A stretch of DNA of 10,884 nucleotides from Pedosphaera sp. (GTDB lineage: Bacteria; Verrucomicrobiota; Verrucomicrobiia; Limisphaerales; SIAT01): assembly GCA_009691645.1 (NCBI GenBank), contig SIAT01000047.1:1-10884 (forward strand), given 5' to 3'. Below, piece by piece: positions 7,733 to 10,884 of the stretch (position 1 is its first letter; every line of letters begins with the position of its first letter). Under the pieces are notes generated by a model. It was not told the DNA's origin. It made no database searches and saw only the letters and a program-made list of their open reading frames with translations. Both the position numbers and the translations under genes were made by a program.

Positions 7733-9084
7733 GCCGCACGCTGCTTCGCGCCTGGGATAAAACGCTGGGCCGGCGCGGCGACGACCGCGCGGTCACGCAA
7801 GCGGCGGACAGTCTGTCAGTGACGTTTCGCGAACTCGATGCGCGCGCCGCGGCTTGGCTGGCAACGCACGTATTAGACCCGCACGCGCTCGCGGGGCGTG
7901 CGGTGGTGTTTGCGGTGCCGAACGGGATCGGTTGGCTGGAGATTTTTATCGGGCTACTGCGAGGGGGAGCGGTCGCGGTGCCGCTCGACGTTGCGGAGCC
8001 TGCCGCGGCGCAGCACCAGATCGCAGAGACGTTGCGCGCAGGTTTTTGGTGGGATGGCGCAAGTCTCGTGGCTTTGGCGAACGCGCGGCGGTTTCGCGAT
8101 CCGGAGGTGAGCCTCATCAAGTTGACGTCGGGCACGACGGGACAGCCTCGGCCATTAGTTTTTACGGCGGCGCAACTGCTGGCTGACACGCGGCAGGTGA
8201 CGGCGACGATGGGGATCGGTCCTCGGGACCTGAACTACGCGATGATTCCGCTCGGCCATTCCTACGGACTAGGAAATCTGACGGGGCCGCTCCTCGCACA
8301 GGGCGTGCCGCTGGTCTGCGGCTCATCGCTGTTGCCACACGCGATCGCAACGGACTTCGCGCGGTGGCAACCGACGGTGTTTCCCGGAGTGCCCGCGATG
8401 TGGCGGGCGCTGGCGGCCTCGGACGTAGCACTAGAGAGTCTGCGCCTCGGAATCTCCGCCGGAGCGCCACTGCTGCCGGAGGTAGCGCGGGATTTTATGG
8501 CGAGGTTCGGTCGCCGGCTTCACAGTTTCTACGGCTCAAGCGAAACCGGCGGCATAGCCTACGACCCGGATGGTGCGGCGACGCTGGCCGGCGGCGTAGG
8601 ACGGACGATGCGAGGCGTTAAACTGACAGTGCTGCGCGGACAGCGATTGCAGGTGAGCAGCGCGGCGGTGTTCACTGACGGCAACCGCAGGCGAGGGAAG
8701 ACATTCGGCGCGTGGATCATGTCCGACTGCGTGGCGATGGATGCACGCGGTCGGGTGACGCTGCTGGGCAGGCGCGGCAGGACGGTCAAGATCGCCGGCC
8801 GCCGCGTGAACCTGTCCGAAGTCTCGGCGCGAGTGCAGCGTCTGCCCGGGGTGCGCGACGCGTGGGTGGGCGCCAGCACGGGAGCCGATCCGGTGCTCGG
8901 CGCGGTCGTCGCGACAGAACAGCCGACGGCGGAATTGCGAGCCGCGTTGCACGCCGACACCGCTGCGTGGAAAATCCCAAAGAAGTGGATCGTCCTGCCG
9001 GCCTTGCCACTGACCGCGCGCGGCAAAAATGACCTGCGAAAATTACAGGCGATGCTGTTCGGCCAGCCGTTTGTCGTTCAGTGA
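7729..9084 (+). CDS. AMP-dependent acyl/aryl-ACP (CoA) ligase
   Basis: A 451-residue member of the ANL adenylating superfamily, which forms an acyl adenylate with ATP and passes the acyl group to CoA or a carrier protein. Visible core motifs are A3 KLTSGTTGQP (131-140), A5 FYGSSETGG (267-275), an A7-like MSDCVAMD (331-338), A8-like GRRGRTVKIAGRRVNLSEV (347-365) and the A10 region RGKNDLRKL with the likely catalytic Lys433. It is shorter than typical fatty acyl-CoA ligases (500-560 residues), as are ApeH-type enzymes of aryl polyene clusters. The expected job is to activate the aromatic starter (hydroxybenzoate or coumarate type) and load it on the ACP. Arg141 replaces the common lysine of the A3 loop. 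The stop overlaps the convergent gene by 7 bases. Confidence 0.88.
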   Translation: MSRTLLRAWDKTLGRRGDDRAVTQAADSLSVTFRELDARAAAWLATHVLDPHALAGRAVVFAVPNGIGWLEIFIGLLRGGAVAVPLDVAEPAAAQHQIAETLRAGFWWDGASLVALANARRFRDPEVSLIKLTSGTTGQPRPLVFTAAQLLADTRQVTATMGIGPRDLNYAMIPLGHSYGLGNLTGPLLAQGVPLVCGSSLLPHAIATDFARWQPTVFPGVPAMWRALAASDVALESLRLGISAGAPLLPEVARDFMARFGRRLHSFYGSSETGGIAYDPDGAATLAGGVGRTMRGVKLTVLRGQRLQVSSAAVFTDGNRRRGKTFGAWIMSDCVAMDARGRVTLLGRRGRTVKIAGRRVNLSEVSARVQRLPGVRDAWVGASTGADPVLGAVVATEQPTAELRAALHADTAAWKIPKKWIVLPALPLTARGKNDLRKLQAMLFGQPFVVQ

Positions 9085-9875
9085 ATCATCCGGCCCTGGA
9101 CCAGGCGGTCGTCGTTGAAGACGACGGTCTGCTTGATGAAACGGCTGCTCCAGTAGACCCAGCGATCGCTTTCGACCGACGCGGTCTCCTGCGCGGGCGG
9201 GTAACCGCGCGCCATGATCGTCTGCTCCTTGTTCATTCCGAGTCGCATCTCGCCACTGCGGATGGAGGCGGCCAGATCTGCCGGCAACTTTTCCAACGGA
9301 GTCTTCCCTGCGGCCAGCATCATGCGGCCGACCTCGGCGAGCGACTTCAAGGTGGATTTTGCAATGTTTTCGATCGTGAACGCCTGGCCATTGTCGAGGC
9401 GTTTGAGCGAAAGCTTGTCGCCAAACGCGGACACCACCTTCACCGGCGTGTTGATCGGGACGATCTCGCCGCGCGAATAATTTGTCATCACATAGTTTCC
9501 CCGCTCGATGTGGATCGTGCAGCGCAGGAAATAGTCCTGGCCAACCACCGCCTCGACGAGGGGCGGCGCAATCTTGGGAAACACGTCGTTGCCGAGCGCG
9601 GGCCTGGCGGGAGCCACCTCATCCTTGGCGGGCGCGTTCGATCTCTTGAGCATTGTCGCGATGACTCCCTGAGAAACTTTAGCGGCGGAGAGGTCGATCA
9701 GCCCCTGAGCCGATGTGTCGAACTTTGGTTCGGAGTTTTCAATCGCACTGATGATGATGGCATCATCGAGCTTGGCGGTGGACATCTTGATAATGTCCGC
9801 GTTGGTCAGCACAGCGGCAGAGGCCGCGCTGGCAAACAGCGCAACCGCGAGGGCAATCATTTTGTGGTATTTCAT
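9078..9875 (-). CDS. Secreted protein of unknown function with a BamE/SmpA-like C-terminus
   Basis: I do not recognise a named family for this 265-residue protein. It has a clear Sec signal peptide (residues 1-20, cut near ASA-A). Next comes a small helical repeat-like region, LTNADIIKMSTAKLDDAIII to about residue 77, of a kind seen in secreted Verrucomicrobia and Acidobacteria proteins (LTN-x-D-I-I-K-M). A linker rich in A and P (81-105) follows, then a probable beta domain (about 108-175). The C-terminus (206-265) has a G-M-x-K-E-Q start, a G-Y-P-P, a W-V-Y-W strand and a VVFNDDRLV strand, like the small BamE/SmpA fold; this is an inference from pattern. It lies 16 bases downstream of the chorismatase on the same strand and overlaps the convergent ligase gene by 7 bases. 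Confidence 0.75.
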   Translation of the reverse strand: MKYHKMIALAVALFASAASAAVLTNADIIKMSTAKLDDAIIISAIENSEPKFDTSAQGLIDLSAAKVSQGVIATMLKRSNAPAKDEVAPARPALGNDVFPKIAPPLVEAVVGQDYFLRCTIHIERGNYVMTNYSRGEIVPINTPVKVVSAFGDKLSLKRLDNGQAFTIENIAKSTLKSLAEVGRMMLAAGKTPLEKLPADLAASIRSGEMRLGMNKEQTIMARGYPPAQETASVESDRWVYWSSRFIKQTVVFNDDRLVQGRMIH

Positions 9876-9891
9876 GGGGGGACGGCCGCGT

Positions 9892-10803
9892 TTAGGATAT
9901 GAACGGGGGGCAAAGCGTCGCTTCGATCTCGACGTTTAACTGCGCGCGGCACAAGTCGGCTTGGAGGTAGGAAACCAAATCCCTAGGTTGAAGTAAGCGC
10001 TCTTCGAGGGCTGCCGCCACCCATGGCTGGTCGTCGACATGCCGGAGGTAAACCTTGAAGTGTCGTGTGGCACCGCAGCCCGTGTCGAGGTGGGGACCGA
10101 GGCCGCAGGCCACGGAGAGTTCGCGCAAATTTTCCAAGGTGCAGTCGAGTTGATGGCGAGTGTCGTGCGGGGCCACGGTCCCATGACCGCGAATCGCGGC
10201 AGTGCCGGAGAAGAACACGGTGGCCTGCTCCCTATTCCGCACAATCGTCGCGCGCGCGAAACTCGGCGCACGCGGCCCGTATTCGCGGGGATAATCGTAA
10301 GCCGACACCTGGAGCGGGTTCTCCACGTGCCGCATCGCAGCCTGGCAGGCCGCGAAAACAACGCTGAGTTCAGCGGTCTTGCTCCCGACCGCCGACGCGG
10401 CGGGCAGAAACGTCTTGAATCCTGCCCCGAAGTGCCGCTCGAAGGCCAGGGAACGTCCACGGCAGAAAACCTGATAGTTCTCAAGCCCGCTGCCCCCACC
10501 TGCGTTAATCGCTGGAACATAGTTCCAAATTCGCGCAAAGCGCAGGCCGCGGGCCGCGTGAAACATATCCGAATATAACGCTTCCGTGGTGGCTTCGAGA
10601 CCGGAGACGAGCGAGACGCTCGCTACGCCGAGCAGCCAGCCTTCCGCTTGGAAGAGCGCAAACGGACCGGAGTGCCCGGCGGGGCTAGCGGGAGGAAAAA
10701 TAGCTTCAACCACTGCACCAGCGAGAACCGGCAGTCCTAAGGAAGAGCGAAAAATTAAGTTGAGCAATTTAGGTTGTCGGACGAATTGTATAGTTCCACT
10801 CAC
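9892..10803 (-). CDS. Chorismatase (FkbO/Hyg5/XanB2 family), probably 5'-truncated by an IS
   Basis: An enzyme that removes pyruvate from chorismate. XanB2-type members give 3- and 4-hydroxybenzoate, the starter of xanthomonadin, and Hyg5-type members give 3-hydroxybenzoate. Family hallmarks, numbered from the GTG at 10803: ARIWNYVPAIN (90-100), GLENYQVFCRGRSLAF (106-121), NPLQVSAYDYPREYGPRAP (162-180), FFSGTAAIRGHGTV (197-210) and the C-terminal LCRAQLNVEIE (284-294). Cys285 and Glu292 are seven residues apart, as I recall for the Cys327/Glu334 pair of Hyg5. The called length is 303 residues against about 330-345 for the family. The first 20 or so residues are not genuine: they are translated from the transposase 3' end and the IS terminus, so the native N-terminus is missing. 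A possible residual start is the GTG at codon 31. Confidence 0.85.
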   Translation of the reverse strand: MSGTIQFVRQPKLLNLIFRSSLGLPVLAGAVVEAIFPPASPAGHSGPFALFQAEGWLLGVASVSLVSGLEATTEALYSDMFHAARGLRFARIWNYVPAINAGGGSGLENYQVFCRGRSLAFERHFGAGFKTFLPAASAVGSKTAELSVVFAACQAAMRHVENPLQVSAYDYPREYGPRAPSFARATIVRNREQATVFFSGTAAIRGHGTVAPHDTRHQLDCTLENLRELSVACGLGPHLDTGCGATRHFKVYLRHVDDQPWVAAALEERLLQPRDLVSYLQADLCRAQLNVEIEATLCPPFIS

Positions 10804-10884
10804 CGTGGAAGGAAGCCGGGGTAATATTGACCTGAGCCATTTGTTCGTCGGTGACGACGATTCCGGTTTCGTAGCGACCGTGAT
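10741..10884 (-). mobile_element. Right end of an ISAzo13-type insertion sequence (runs off the window)
   Basis: The element is recognised by its transposase C-terminus. Between the transposase stop (10769) and about 10741 lies an AT-rich tail (bases 10741-10800 are 38% GC, against well over 55% around it), starting GGAAGAGCG on the plus strand and probably containing the terminal inverted repeat. The boundary at 10741 is inferred from where chorismatase-like protein sequence begins; the other IS end and any target duplication are outside the window. Confidence 0.65.
10769..10884 (-). CDS. ISAzo13 family transposase, C-terminal end only
   Basis: The last 37 codons of a gene that enters from beyond the window edge, in frame from base 10882, with a TAA stop at 10769-10771. 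The peptide contains YETGIVVTDEQMAQVNI and ends FHGEWNYTIRPTT. This is the strongly conserved tail of ISAzo13 (Rhodopirellula-type) transposases, which read like Y-x-T-G-I-x-(V/I)-(S/T)-D ... N-I ... F-H-G-x-W-N-Y-T-I-x-P just before the stop. The catalytic domain is outside the window, so I cannot say whether the gene is intact. Its final 35 bases overlap the called start of the chorismatase frame. Confidence 0.8.
   Translation of the reverse strand, partial: HGRYETGIVVTDEQMAQVNITPASFHGEWNYTIRPTT

Noticed and set aside
9095..9105. Palindrome CCTGGACCAGG near the convergent gene ends, as a possible terminator
   Set aside because: The loop is a single base, it has no T-run and it lies inside coding sequence; it cannot form a normal terminator hairpin.
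9081..9902. 273-codon open frame on the plus strand after the ligase
   Set aside because: Antisense to the secreted protein at 9078-9875, which has a good signal peptide and ordered domains; the plus product is histidine and arginine rich without motifs.
10039..10578. 179-codon plus-strand frame opposite the chorismatase
   Set aside because: The minus strand encodes several chorismatase signature motifs across exactly this region.
1..10884. CRISPR array, tRNA, rRNA or riboswitch
   Set aside because: No spaced direct repeats, no cloverleaf-like segment and no long non-coding stretch were seen; almost all bases are coding.

Overview
The window is about 10.9 kb of GC-rich, tightly packed bacterial DNA. 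It holds most of one operon of an aryl-polyene type II polyketide pigment cluster (the xanthomonadin/flexirubin/APE class), followed by three genes or gene ends on the opposite strand. The host is a Gram-negative bacterium, because the cluster encodes LolA-like and RND/MMPL export proteins for moving a lipid product to the outer membrane. High GC, mostly absent Shine-Dalgarno sequences and the type of the secreted protein at 9078-9875 fit Verrucomicrobiota (Opitutales-like), but this placement is a guess from style and not from a marker gene.

Plus strand, 152-9084: acyl carrier protein, ketosynthase, cysteine-less ketosynthase-like partner, LpxL/HtrB-type acyltransferase, PlsC-type acyltransferase, family 2 glycosyltransferase, LolA-like periplasmic carrier, MMPL/RND exporter and AMP-dependent acyl/aryl ligase. 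Five of the eight junctions overlap (one by 8 bp, four as ATGA), and the other gaps are 3-21 bp depending on the start chosen, so this is one transcription and translation unit. The proposed logic is: the ligase activates an aromatic acid and loads the ACP; the ketosynthase pair extends it; the acyltransferases and glycosyltransferase join the polyene to a lipid or sugar head; the LolA-like protein and the exporter move it to the outer membrane. Ketoreductase, dehydratases, a second ACP, thioesterase and phosphopantetheinyl transferase are not in the window and should lie upstream of base 1 or elsewhere.

Minus strand, 9078-10884: a secreted two-domain protein whose stop overlaps the end of the ligase gene, then a chorismatase of the FkbO/Hyg5/XanB2 family, then the 3' end of an ISAzo13-type transposase at the window edge. 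The chorismatase is a natural source of hydroxybenzoate, the starter of xanthomonadin-type pigments. Its N-terminal part seems to have been cut off by the insertion sequence: the open frame runs out of the gene through the IS end and into the transposase C-terminus. That is the most notable feature of the window. It suggests a pigment locus whose starter-supply gene has been damaged or rewired.
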